Source of the DNA: Frankia sp. AgB1.9
Lineage (GTDB): Bacteria; Actinomycetota; Actinomycetes; Frankiales; Frankiaceae
Length of the DNA stretch: 64,000 bases
Direction of reading: 5' to 3'
Assembly: GCF_016786355.1 (NCBI RefSeq)
Contig: NZ_JADWYX010000034.1
Coordinates: forward strand, 1 to 64,000
The position numbers and the translations under genes were made by a program. Positions 52,674 to 61,868 of the stretch are shown here, piece by piece. Position 1 is the stretch's first letter; each line of letters begins with the position of its first letter. A model generated the notes under the pieces. The model ran no database searches. It saw only the letters and a list, made by a program, of their open reading frames with translations, and had not been told where the DNA came from.

Positions 52674-53424
52674 GTCCGTCCCAGTCACGGTAGTCGTCGC
52701 CGCACCATGCCACCCTGCACCGTCGCGGCGATCAACCGGTGTCTACGTGCCTGGGGGACAGGTGGCATGCCATAGACCGCGAAGGTCGGAGAAGGATCTC
52801 CGTCTCGTCGCCTGCTCGTCAACGGGCTCAGGTCTGCCTCCGACGGCGAGATCATCTGCCTCTTGGTATGCCAAGTGGCGATCGGCGGTCGGAGCCGCCC
52901 CGGCGACCAGGGCTCGAGATCGCGACCATTCTCCCTGGTAGCAAGGCACTAGTGGGCTGCCTGAGCCCCGTAACGAAGTCGGACGGCAGCGTTCATTCGA
53001 TCGCAACATTTGGAAGATTGTATGCCTGATGTCGGGAACGTTCGGAACGACAACAGGCAACTCGATCTCCTCGGAGGGCAGCAGATGAAGATCGATTCCT
53101 AGGCGCAGGTTGCCTTGGCGTGAGTCGAGTCGGGCCCAACGGTGCCCGCCGCGACAGCTGTTGTGGTGCCGCGATCCGTAACGAAGAGCTCATGGGCCGG
53201 CGCGACGAAGCTCAGAGGTCCGGTCGGGTGCCGGATCGAGCGGTCGAGTCGAACCGGGTTCGGACTGCGCCAGACAGGCGCACGCGGTATACCAGACGGT
53301 CCGAAATTGGTGTCACGAAGCGTCAGGAGGACTCAGTCGTGCCGGCTGCGAGCGTCTCAGGCTGCAGGCGCGTGGGCTTCCGTACGATCGTGGCGGCCAC
53401 GGAGATCGACACGGGGGTGGGGCG
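52674..53424. other. long intergenic stretch, nothing recognised
   Basis: About 750 bases between the TetR gene and the GntR gene. Short frames occur on both strands, but none has family similarity or a convincing ribosome site. It may hold promoters for the two divergent regulators. Confidence 0.45.
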
Positions 53425-54159
53425 ATGACGACGCCTGGGTCAGCCGACCAGGTAGAGATCACGTCGCTCGACCCGCCGAGCCGGCTCGCCCCCGAACCCC
53501 TGGGCGTCGCCGACCGGTCACTGGTCCAGCAGATCTACGAGAACATCCGTGAACGCATCATCAACGGTGAGCTGGCGCCGGGAACCAGGCTGCGGGAGCG
53601 AGAGATCGCGCTCGCGTTGGACGTCTCCCGGATCCCGGTGCGAGAGGCGTTCCCTCAGCTGGAAGCGGAGGGGTTCATCGTCTCCGAGCCCCGTCGCGGC
53701 TCGGTGGTGACCCAGTTGACGCTCCGCGATGTCGAGGAGCTCTTCGACGTACGCACCAGCCTGGAGTCGCTCGCCGCCCGGCTCGCCGCCCGTCAGTCGG
53801 GCAGGGGCGCGACCGACCGCCTGCACCGGGCGCTCGTCCTTGCTGAGGCGGCGACGGCGAATGGCAACACGATGGCGATCACAACGGCGAATGCCTCTCT
53901 GCACGAGGAGATAGTGGCGCTCAGCGGTAACAGGACCCTGGCGAACCTGATGCGGCCGATCAACGGTCGAGTCCGCTGGTTGTTCCGGCTTACCGCCGAG
54001 CGGGACGCCGGCGCGCTCTGTCGGGAGCACCAGGACCTCTGCCAGGCGATCTGGGACGGCAACGCCGAGTACGCCGCGGCCATAGCCATCGCGCACGTCG
54101 AGCGGGGACGTTCCTATTCGATCGAGGCGCTGCGTTCCATCCTCCCCGCCGCTGGCTGA
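53425..54159 (+). CDS. GntR/FCD-family regulator
   Basis: 244 residues. The wHTH is clear: VQQIYENIRERIINGELAPG, TRLREREIALALDVSRIPVREAFPQLEAEGF, then the FCD domain with LFDVRTSLESLAARLAA and a metal-ligand pattern (LHEEIVALSGN, HQDLCQAI, AAIAIAHVERG). FCD regulators bind small organic acids. One oddity is VREAFPQLEAEG, where most family members have VREALRxLExEG. As the first gene in front of the catabolic operon on the same strand, it is the likely local repressor. Confidence 0.92.
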   Translation: MTTPGSADQVEITSLDPPSRLAPEPLGVADRSLVQQIYENIRERIINGELAPGTRLREREIALALDVSRIPVREAFPQLEAEGFIVSEPRRGSVVTQLTLRDVEELFDVRTSLESLAARLAARQSGRGATDRLHRALVLAEAATANGNTMAITTANASLHEEIVALSGNRTLANLMRPINGRVRWLFRLTAERDAGALCREHQDLCQAIWDGNAEYAAAIAIAHVERGRSYSIEALRSILPAAG

Positions 54160-54579
54160 GGACCTGACCAGACCCATCACGTCCAACGGCGGATTGCGGC
54201 TGAGTCCACGTACTCGACCCGTCCGTTGAGTGCGGCGCCGTGACCTCGGTGCGGACTCGCCGCCGCGGCGCGGCCGGGTAATTCGCGCGGCCCGACGCGC
54301 GTCCTCCAGCGCACGCCCGCCCTCCGATCGGCCGGCCAGGCCTGACCCGCTGGCGACCGGCACCGCCCCGTCCCGCGATCGGTCTGACGTGGGCTGTCCG
54401 AACCGCGCCCTGATCCGTCACGGTTCCCGCCGGCATGCCCAGTTGCTCGGCGCGTCGTCGCACGTCCCGCGCCCGGAAGGAAGGTCACAGCCCATGGCAT
54501 GGATCGCAGGCGCCGCCGACGATCTCTCGGTCGCTTCCAGTGGCCGGCTGATCGCGCGGTCCGGGAAGCCCGGGCCGCG
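54160..54579. other. promoter region of the catabolic operon
   Basis: No gene. It separates the GntR gene from the first enzyme gene and should contain the operon promoter and operator. I found no convincing palindrome by eye. Confidence 0.4.
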
Positions 54580-55551
54580 ATGACGCTCCTGCTCAGCCGC
54601 TCGGAGATCGAGTCGCTCATCGACAGGACCGCGGTCATCGGCGCGGTCGAGGACGCGCACCGTGGTCTGGCCGCGGGCCAGGCCGCCAATGGCAGAGCGT
54701 CCGCCGTCATGGTTGGCGACGCGGTGTTTCTCCCGATGCTCGCCGTCGACGAGCGCCTGCGGACCGCGACCGTGAAGTTCCTCGCGGACCTCGTGGGCGT
54801 CGGCGGCAAGGTGCAGCGCACCACGCTCCTGGTCTGCTCGACGGTGACCGGCGAGTGCGAGGCGCTCTTGGACGGCCGGCTGATCACCGCGGTGCGCACC
54901 GCGGCGACCAGCGCCGTCGCGACGAAGTACCTGGCCCGAGCGTCCAGCCGCACGCTTGGGCTGGTGGGCGCGGGCCGGCTCGCGATCGAACACCTACGCG
55001 CGCTGGCGCACGTGCTGCCGGTCGAGGACGTCGTCGTCTGGTCGCGTTCCGCGTCGACCGTCGATGCCTTCACCGAGCAGGCGAAGGCGCTGGGGTTCGC
55101 GGTGCGAGCGCTTTCGTCGCCCGAGGCCGTCACCCGTGCGGCCGACGTCCTGTGCACCTTGACGCCGTCTCGCGAGCCACTCGTCCATGGAGCCTGGTTC
55201 ACCCCCGGCCTGCACGTCAACGTCGTCGGGGCCCCGCCACGCGCCGACCACCGCGAGGTCGACAACGAGGCCATGGCTCGGGCCTACGTGGTCGTCGACT
55301 CGGCCGACGAGAGCCTCGCCAAGTCCGGTGACACGGCGTTGGCGATCCGAGACGGCGCGATCAAGGCCGAGGAGGCCCTGCGCGAGCTCGGCGACGTCAT
55401 CGACGGCCGCACCCTGGGTCGCACATCGCCCGACCAGATCACCCTGTTCAACTCGATCGGGCTCGCGCTGCAGGACACCGCGACCGCCCGCCTCCTGATC
55501 GACCGCGCCCGCGCCGAAGGCGTCGGCCGCGAGATCGACCTCAGCGCCTGA
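54580..55551 (+). CDS. ornithine cyclodeaminase/mu-crystallin-family protein
   Basis: About 323 residues. LLLSRSEIESLIDRTAVIGA and KVQRTTLLVCSTVTGECEALLDG form the substrate domain. ITAVRTAATSAVATKYLA with the catalytic region is followed by the NAD(P)-binding turn LGLVGAGRLAIEHL and TRAADVLCTLTPSREPL. Members include ornithine cyclodeaminases, ketimine reductases and opine-type dehydrogenases acting on imines or amino acids. The exact reaction here is open. The ATG at 54580 begins the conserved sequence; an earlier in-frame start at 54499 adds an Arg-rich leader. Confidence 0.9.
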   Translation: MTLLLSRSEIESLIDRTAVIGAVEDAHRGLAAGQAANGRASAVMVGDAVFLPMLAVDERLRTATVKFLADLVGVGGKVQRTTLLVCSTVTGECEALLDGRLITAVRTAATSAVATKYLARASSRTLGLVGAGRLAIEHLRALAHVLPVEDVVVWSRSASTVDAFTEQAKALGFAVRALSSPEAVTRAADVLCTLTPSREPLVHGAWFTPGLHVNVVGAPPRADHREVDNEAMARAYVVVDSADESLAKSGDTALAIRDGAIKAEEALRELGDVIDGRTLGRTSPDQITLFNSIGLALQDTATARLLIDRARAEGVGREIDLSA

Positions 55552-55628
55552 CCGACCGCCGAGCGTGCAGGAAGTACCACCTGACCCCGCCCCGCCAGGT
55601 GCGTGCCTGTCTTACGAAAGGAATGCGC

Positions 55629-57083
55629 GTGAGCGCCGCTGCCCCCACCACCATGGACGCACGAGTCGCCGACCTGCGCCGCGCCGTCGGTTGTGACGTC
55701 ATCGCCGAGGGCGATGCCGGGTACGACGTGCTGCGCCGGGTCTGGAACGCCGACATCGACCGCCACCCACTCGCCATCGTCCGCGCCACGTCCGCGACGG
55801 ACGTCGTCGCCGCCCTCCAACAATGTGTGGCGGCCGGCCTTCCGATCACCGTTCGAGGCGGCGGGCACAATCTCGCGGGCACCGCCGTCCTGGACGGCGC
55901 CGTCATGATCGACACGGGTCTGCTGCGGTCGGTCGAGCTGGACGAGCGGACCGGACGGGTTTCCGTCGGTGCCGGCTGCCGCTGGGGCGACGTCGACCAG
56001 GCGCTGGCCGGCCACGGCCTGGCCGTGCCCGCGGGCGTCGTCTCGCACACCGGGGTCGCCGGGCTCACGCTCGGCGGCGGTCTCGGCTACCTGTCCCGGA
56101 TGTTCGGCGCGACCGTGGACCACGTCGAGCAGATCGAGGTCGTCGTGGCCGACGGGCGAATCCTGACCGTCACCGAGCAGGACCATCCGGAGCTGTTCTG
56201 GGCGCTGCGGGGTGCCGGCCACAACTTCGGAATCGTGACCCGCTTCGTTTTCCGCACGATTGCCCTCCCGGGCCTGGTCACCATCCGACAGCAGCTCTTC
56301 GGCGCCTCGGACCGGCGCGCGATCCTGCGGTTCTTCCACGAATGGGGACCGGCGGCTCCGGGCAACATGGGGACCTACATCCGCCTGCTACGGGCGCCGG
56401 AGTACTGGTCACAGATTCCCGCCGAGCATCGCGGCAAGCAGATCATCTCGGTGGCCACGATCTTCTACGGTGACCCGGCGGGGGAGGCCGAGGCCACGGC
56501 GCCGATGTTCGCCCTGGCCGACCCGATCCACACCAGCCTGCGGACGATCCCGCACGTCACGCTCCAGCACAGCACCGACGACGAGTTCCGTTACGGGCTG
56601 GGCCATTACTGGAAGCACACCTCGCTCGACAACTTCGACGACGAGGGCATCGACGTGGTGCTGAGGTTCGTCGACGAGTACCCGGGCCGCAGCCTCAACT
56701 CGAGTGCCCACATCGCGCACCAGCTGCTCTGCCCGTTCGAGCTCATCGCCGGCACCCACCAGCCGCGGCCTCGCCCGAACGACTCGACCGCGGGCATCGA
56801 GTCGGTGCTCAGCGTCAACATCGGCGCGGACTGGCGGTACCCGTCGGAGAAGGCCCCACTCGTCGACTGGGCCCGCAGGTTCGACAACGAGCTGGAGCCC
56901 TACCGAAACGGCACCTACATCAACTTCACCTCGGTGGCGGGTGACGAGGAGATGGCCCGCTCCGTCTACGGCGACAAGTACGACCGTCTCGCCAGGGCGA
57001 AGCGGCTCTACGACCCGAACAACGTGTTCTCCCGGGGCCTCGTCAACCTGGCGGAGAACGAGGACTCGGTGTGGGCGAAATGA
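55629..57083 (+). CDS. FAD-linked oxidoreductase, BBE type
   Basis: About 484 residues from a GTG six bases after AAAGGA; an ATG two codons earlier has no spacing to that site. The PCMH FAD domain has ITVRGGGHNLAGTAVLDGA, whose His normally binds FAD covalently. GVVSHTGVAGLTLGGGLGYL follows; the second covalent Cys of bicovalent relatives is absent. The C-terminal BBE segment is present as YGDKYDRLARAKRLYDPNN, FSRGLVN. Such enzymes oxidise alcohols, sugars or amines with O2. It overlaps the next gene by four bases (ATGA). Confidence 0.92.
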   Translation: MSAAAPTTMDARVADLRRAVGCDVIAEGDAGYDVLRRVWNADIDRHPLAIVRATSATDVVAALQQCVAAGLPITVRGGGHNLAGTAVLDGAVMIDTGLLRSVELDERTGRVSVGAGCRWGDVDQALAGHGLAVPAGVVSHTGVAGLTLGGGLGYLSRMFGATVDHVEQIEVVVADGRILTVTEQDHPELFWALRGAGHNFGIVTRFVFRTIALPGLVTIRQQLFGASDRRAILRFFHEWGPAAPGNMGTYIRLLRAPEYWSQIPAEHRGKQIISVATIFYGDPAGEAEATAPMFALADPIHTSLRTIPHVTLQHSTDDEFRYGLGHYWKHTSLDNFDDEGIDVVLRFVDEYPGRSLNSSAHIAHQLLCPFELIAGTHQPRPRPNDSTAGIESVLSVNIGADWRYPSEKAPLVDWARRFDNELEPYRNGTYINFTSVAGDEEMARSVYGDKYDRLARAKRLYDPNNVFSRGLVNLAENEDSVWAK

Positions 57084-58120
57084 CCAGGGTCGGCGCCGAC
57101 AGCAGCAAGTTCCCGCGCTCCCTCGAACTGGGCGCGATCGGGACGCTCAAGGCCATGAAGGCGGCCGGGCTTGAGGGCGCCTTCTTCCGGTCCCCGTTCG
57201 AGCTGAGCCGGACGATGGACCCCGCCGAGCTTTCCGACGTCGTCCAGGCGGCGGCCGCGCTCGACATGTACATCGAGACGGGTATCGCCAAGGTGAACCC
57301 GTACGCCACGCCGGAGGCACCCGAGATCCGGGAGTTCGGGCGGGGAAGCTACTTCGACGGGATGGCCCGCATCATCGAGGCGGTCGCGGACGTGGGCATC
57401 ACGGAGCTGTGGACCGCGACGGCGAACTACAAACACCGGCTTCCAGGCCTGTTCGCCTGCGACCGGTTCCGCACCGACGTCGACTGGGAGGACCAGCTCG
57501 CCGCGACGGAGAAGTACCTGACGAAGCTCGGGCCGGTGCTGCGCGGCGCCGGGGCGCATCTCAACATCGAGACGCACGAGGAGATCACGTCGTTCGAGAC
57601 CATCCGGCTGGTCGAGGCCGGTGGGCCGGACGCCTTCGGTATCACCTTCGACATCGCGAACGTGGTCTGTCGGGGTGAGGAGCCGAGCGCGGCCGCGCGG
57701 CGGCTGGCTCCCTACGTGCGGCAGACCCATTTCCGCGACGTCGCCCTAGTCGAGACGGACGACGGCTACGGGCGGTTCATCGTTCCGATCGGCTCGGGGA
57801 TCATCGACTGGCCGGTGGTGCTCGGGCTGCTCGCCGAGCACAACCCGAACCTCAACATCTCGATCGAGGGCATCACGGCCACCAGAGCCGAGATGTCGCT
57901 GTTTCTGCACGAGCCGCGCTGGGCCGCGTCCCACCGGGATCTGACGGCCGACGAGTTCGCCGCGCTGGAGCGGCGCGCGGCCGCGTACGGCGCCGAGGTA
58001 GCCGCCGGTCGCCGTCCGGGCCCGGACGACCTGCGCGCGGACGTCAGCGAGCAGCAGGAACTGGATTTCTTCACGACGTCGGCCGCGGCGCTGCGCGACG
58101 TGATCACAGCGGCGGCCTGA
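57080..58120 (+). CDS. sugar-phosphate isomerase/epimerase-like TIM-barrel protein
   Basis: About 346 residues. AP-endonuclease-2/xylose-isomerase-like barrel: LELGAIGTLKAMKAAGLEG, ALDMYIETGIAKVNPY, HLNIETHEEITSFETIRLVE and AFGITFDIANVV, QTHFRDVALVETDDGYGRF supply the Glu/His/Asp metal ligands. NISIEGITATRAEM gives the last Glu. Such proteins isomerise or epimerise sugars, hydroxypyruvate-type acids or inositol derivatives. Its start lies in the ATGA overlap with the oxidase gene, so the two enzymes are made together. Confidence 0.88.
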   Translation: MTRVGADSSKFPRSLELGAIGTLKAMKAAGLEGAFFRSPFELSRTMDPAELSDVVQAAAALDMYIETGIAKVNPYATPEAPEIREFGRGSYFDGMARIIEAVADVGITELWTATANYKHRLPGLFACDRFRTDVDWEDQLAATEKYLTKLGPVLRGAGAHLNIETHEEITSFETIRLVEAGGPDAFGITFDIANVVCRGEEPSAAARRLAPYVRQTHFRDVALVETDDGYGRFIVPIGSGIIDWPVVLGLLAEHNPNLNISIEGITATRAEMSLFLHEPRWAASHRDLTADEFAALERRAAAYGAEVAAGRRPGPDDLRADVSEQQELDFFTTSAAALRDVITAAA

Positions 58121-58294
58121 CCCACCCCGCGGCGAGCGATCGCCGTACCCAGTCCATTCGACCAGACGCTATCGGTGAGCCCGCGCCTCTTCGTGACCGG
58201 CGCCCCTCACCACCACCGGCAGTTGTTTCCCGCTGCCTCTCCCGAGCAAAAGAAGAAATTCCACCGACGTGTCGACAGAAATGGGGAAGCTTCC

Positions 58295-59860
58295 ATGAGG
58301 AAGAACTACAGACGAGGGGCCGTCGTGCTCGCCACGATGGCTCTGGCCGGCGCTTCGCTGGCCGCCTGCGGTGGCGGTTCCGGCGGCGGCGCCGGGGGCA
58401 GCCGGGTCGTGATCGGCATTGTCCAGGTCCCGCACACCCTCGACCCGCAGCAGGTCTCCGACATCCAGAACGACGAGGCGATCACGAGCATGTACGACAC
58501 GCTCGTGACCTTCGACGCGAACGGGAAGCTGGTCAGCGGCCTGTCGACGTCCTGGGAGTACGCGCCCGACGGCAAGAGCATCTCGTTCACGCTGCACGAC
58601 GGCGCCAAGTTCCACAGCGGGAATCCGGTGACGGCCGCCGACGTGGCCTACACGCTGAACCGCATAAAGAAGGTCAACACCGGGGTCGCGGCGTACATGC
58701 AGGACTTCGCGAGTGCCACGGCCACCGACGGGACGCATCTGACGATCAGCCTCACGCAGCCTGACCTGCAGTTCATCGGCGTGCTGAGCAAGGTCTACAT
58801 CCTGGACTCGAAGCTCGTGGGCCAGCACGAGGGCAGCGACGAGGCGCAGAGCTGGCTGGCGACCAACGACGCCGGCTCGGGGCCGTACGACCTCGCCGGG
58901 TACAAAGCGAACTCCAACCTCGACCTCACGCTCGACACGTCCTACTGGAACTTCGACGCGACGCGCCCGCAGAACCTCAACTTCCGCTACATCGCCGAGA
59001 ACAGCACGTTGGCCAGCGAGCTGAGGAACGGCGGGGTCGACGTCGTCGCCCAGCTCGACGCGACCAACCTCAAGCAGTTCCAGAACAACCCGTCCTACAA
59101 GGTCACGGTGCTGCCGACCCTGAACGAGACGATGGTCATCATGAACACGGCGGGTGGCGTGACCGCCGACCCGCGGGTTCGCGAGGCCATCCAGCTCGCC
59201 TATGACTACCAGGGCCACCTCGGCACCATCCTGGGCGGCGCGGGACAGGTGGCGACTGGCCTCGTCTCCCCGGCCGTCGCGTGTGGCGTCCACGGCGCTC
59301 CGAGCACGCAGAACGTGGCGAAGGCGAAGCAGCTCGTGCAGGACGCCGGCGCCACCGGAAAGAGCCTGACGCTGATGTACCAGCCGGTCTTCCAGGAGCA
59401 CACGCAGGCGGCAACGCTGATGCAGACCGACCTCAAGGCGATCGGCCTGAACCTGACGCTCAAGCAGGTCACGTTCCCGCAGTACCTGCAGATGGTGAGC
59501 TCGGCTGACACCGAGCCCGACCTCGCCATGGTCTGGGACTCGCCGAACTACCCGCAGATCGGCGCCTGGCTTCAGCAGAGGTTCGCCAGCAAGTCGATCG
59601 GGACGACGAACCTGGCCCGTTACAGCAACCCCAAGGCCGACGAGCTGATCGCCGCCGGAGCGGAGGCGACGGACGCGACGACCGCCTGCTCGGACTTCAA
59701 CCAGGCGCAGCACCTGATCCTCGACGACCACGTCGCCGTGACCATCGCCAACCCGGCGACCCCGGTCGTCACCGACACGAAGGTGAAGCCGTTCGGCTTC
59801 GACCCGTCGTTCGTCATCTTCAACCCGAAGCTCATCCGCCTGGCGTCCGGCGCCAACTAA
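58295..59860 (+). CDS. peptide/opine-type ABC substrate-binding lipoprotein
   Basis: About 521 residues. ATG after GGGGAAG; lipobox ASLAACGGG. The SBP_bac_5 family is clear: VVIGIVQVPHTLDPQQVSD, GLSTSWEYAPDGKSISF, FTLHDGAKFHSGNPVTAADV and NAIQLAY-like VREAIQLAYDYQGHL. It captures the imported substrate outside the cell. A larger in-frame extension to 58175 lacks a signal and was rejected. A strong stem-loop separates it from the permease genes, which would allow more SBP than permease. Confidence 0.93.
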   Translation: MRKNYRRGAVVLATMALAGASLAACGGGSGGGAGGSRVVIGIVQVPHTLDPQQVSDIQNDEAITSMYDTLVTFDANGKLVSGLSTSWEYAPDGKSISFTLHDGAKFHSGNPVTAADVAYTLNRIKKVNTGVAAYMQDFASATATDGTHLTISLTQPDLQFIGVLSKVYILDSKLVGQHEGSDEAQSWLATNDAGSGPYDLAGYKANSNLDLTLDTSYWNFDATRPQNLNFRYIAENSTLASELRNGGVDVVAQLDATNLKQFQNNPSYKVTVLPTLNETMVIMNTAGGVTADPRVREAIQLAYDYQGHLGTILGGAGQVATGLVSPAVACGVHGAPSTQNVAKAKQLVQDAGATGKSLTLMYQPVFQEHTQAATLMQTDLKAIGLNLTLKQVTFPQYLQMVSSADTEPDLAMVWDSPNYPQIGAWLQQRFASKSIGTTNLARYSNPKADELIAAGAEATDATTACSDFNQAQHLILDDHVAVTIANPATPVVTDTKVKPFGFDPSFVIFNPKLIRLASGAN

Positions 59861-59866
59861 CTGGCC

Positions 59867-59904
59867 CCGTGGGTCCCGGGCCGAGGCAGTCCCGGGACCC
59901 ACGG
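59867..59904 (+). promoter_or_regulatory. intra-operon stem-loop after the SBP gene
   Basis: CCGTGGGTCCCGGG (59867-59880) pairs perfectly with CCCGGGACCCACGG (59891-59904) around a 10-base loop, starting seven bases after the SBP stop and 22 bases before the permease start. It probably stabilises the SBP mRNA or partly stops transcription. Confidence 0.7.
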
Positions 59905-59925
59905 CCCTCACGGGTAGGCAGGTCA

Positions 59926-60951
59926 ATGAGAAATTTCGTGGTGGCGCGGCTCGGCCAGGCGATTCTCTGCGTATGGGGTGTCGTCACGATCGTGTTCGCC
60001 CTCACCAAGGTGATTCCCGGCGACCCTGCGCGGATCGCCGCGGGCCAGACGGCGACTCCCGCGCAGATCGAGCAGGCCAGGGCCGCGCTTGGTCTGAACC
60101 ACCCGTGGATCGTCCAGTACCTCGACTTCATCGGACGGGCCTTCCGGGGCGACCTCGGTACCTCGACGGTCACCCACCAGCCCGTGTTGCACGACCTGGC
60201 GCAGACCATTCCGACGACCATTCAGCTGGTCGCGCTCGGACTGCTGATCATTATCGTGCTCGGCATCCCGATCGGGGTGCTGGCCGCCTACTTCGAGAAC
60301 AGGCCGGTTGACGGCGGGCTCCGCGTCCTCCTTGCCTTCCTGGGTGGCGCACCGGTGTTCTGGGTCGCCATCCTGATTCAGTTCGTCTTCGCGGCGAAGC
60401 TCCGTATCGTCCCGATCTCCGGCTCCAACGACTACGGGCTGGCCCCGGCGCACCACACGGGGTTCACGCTGATCGACTCGGTCGTCGACGGCAATGCCCC
60501 CGCGTTCTTCAACTCGCTGACGCATCTGCTGCTGCCGGCGTTCGCGCTGGCCGCGCCCTTCCTGGCACACCTCGCGCGCAACGTTCGGACCACCATGATC
60601 GGAGCGCTCCGCACCGACTACGTGACATTCGCCCACTCCAAGGGCCTCGACACGCGGCGGGTCGTGTTCCATCACGCGCTGCGCGCCACCCTGGCCTCTT
60701 CGATCACGATGCTCGGGATGCAGTTCGGCTGGATGATCGGCTCCGCGCTGCTCGTCGAGACCGTCTTCGGACTGCCCGGAGTCGGGACGTACCTCAATCA
60801 GGCCGTCCTGAGCCAGGACATCTTCGCCGTGCTCGGCGGCGTACTGGTCATCGGTGTCGTCTTCATCGTCAGCAGCCTGATCGTCGACCTGGTGCAGATC
60901 AGATTCGACCCGCGGGTACGCGCCGCGATGCTGGCGGAGGCGGCGCGATGA
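59926..60951 (+). CDS. DppB-type ABC permease
   Basis: About 341 residues, six membrane helices. It starts at MRNFVVARLGQAILCVWGVV, the usual N-terminal helix of DppB/GsiC permeases, with FALTKVIPGDPARI and, near the end, the EAA-like loop region (SKGLDTRRVVFHHALRATL) and VFGLPGVGTYLNQAVLSQD. It forms the transmembrane channel with the next permease. The stop overlaps the following start (ATGA). Confidence 0.92.
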   Translation: MRNFVVARLGQAILCVWGVVTIVFALTKVIPGDPARIAAGQTATPAQIEQARAALGLNHPWIVQYLDFIGRAFRGDLGTSTVTHQPVLHDLAQTIPTTIQLVALGLLIIIVLGIPIGVLAAYFENRPVDGGLRVLLAFLGGAPVFWVAILIQFVFAAKLRIVPISGSNDYGLAPAHHTGFTLIDSVVDGNAPAFFNSLTHLLLPAFALAAPFLAHLARNVRTTMIGALRTDYVTFAHSKGLDTRRVVFHHALRATLASSITMLGMQFGWMIGSALLVETVFGLPGVGTYLNQAVLSQDIFAVLGGVLVIGVVFIVSSLIVDLVQIRFDPRVRAAMLAEAAR

Positions 60952-61868
60952 ACAACGCGAACCCGGACATCACCTTCGCCGCGCCGCGCCGGCTGCCCAG
61001 GCTGGAGACGAGACGGCTGGTCGGCGCGCCCGCGCGAGCGCTGCGCGGCCTCGCCGGCCGGCACGCCCCGTGGCTGGACCGAATCGCGGTCGGGATTCTC
61101 TGCCTCGTCCTGCTGGTCTCGGTCGTCGGTGCCTTCTGGCGCCCGGCCGATCCGTACACCGCCGATCCGAAGACCGCGCTGCTCGGCCCCAGCGCCCACC
61201 ACCTCTTCGGCACCGATGACGTCGGGCGGGACGTGCTCTCGCGCATGCTCGCGGGCGCTCCGGAAACGCTGCTCGCGGCGCTCGGCATAACGTTGCTGGC
61301 GACGCTCGTCGGCGTCGTCCTGGCCTCCGTCGCCGCGTTGTCGCCGCGGTGGCTCGACGCCGCGGTCATGCGGCTCTGCGACATCACGATGGCGCTGCCG
61401 ACGCTCGTGTTGGCGCTGGGCATCGCGGCCGCGCTCGGTCCGTCGAACCGCTCCCTGACCATCGCCATGGTGCTCTCACTGTGGCCGGGCACGGCCCGGC
61501 TGGCACGCACGACTATCCGGGAGACCATGTCCCAGCCGTATATCGAGACGGCGCGACGGATGGGGGCGGGCCGGCTCTCGCTGCTGTTCCGGCACATCCT
61601 GCCCAACTCACTGGACCAGATCGTCGTCACCGCCAGCATGGAGATCGGCGGCGCCATCGTGATCATGGCGGGTCTGGCCTTCATTGGCGTGGGCGCGCCT
61701 CCACCAGATGCCAACTGGGGATCCATGGTGGCCGAAGGGCAGTCGTACATGACCACCGCGTGGTGGATCTCGATGTTCCCCGGTCTCGTGATCACGCTTT
61801 CCGCGATGGCCTTCGGCGTCATCGGCGACGCGATCCGTGTCCGTATCGATCCGGCGATGGTCCGATGA
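60948..61868 (+). CDS. DppC-type ABC permease
   Basis: 306 residues. An N-terminal Arg-rich cytoplasmic part, then membrane helices; HHLFGTDDVGRDVLSRML is the DppC/OppC hallmark before the core. The EAA loop is ETARRMGAGRLSLLFRHILP. ANWGSMVAEGQSYMTTAWW and the final helix complete the family pattern. It pairs with the DppB-type subunit. It overlaps both neighbours by four bases (ATGA at each junction). Confidence 0.92.
   Translation: MNNANPDITFAAPRRLPRLETRRLVGAPARALRGLAGRHAPWLDRIAVGILCLVLLVSVVGAFWRPADPYTADPKTALLGPSAHHLFGTDDVGRDVLSRMLAGAPETLLAALGITLLATLVGVVLASVAALSPRWLDAAVMRLCDITMALPTLVLALGIAAALGPSNRSLTIAMVLSLWPGTARLARTTIRETMSQPYIETARRMGAGRLSLLFRHILPNSLDQIVVTASMEIGGAIVIMAGLAFIGVGAPPPDANWGSMVAEGQSYMTTAWWISMFPGLVITLSAMAFGVIGDAIRVRIDPAMVR

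Noticed and set aside
53120..53428. Short forward frames before the GntR gene
   Set aside because: No conserved sequence; Arg/Ser-rich composition typical of non-coding GC-rich DNA.
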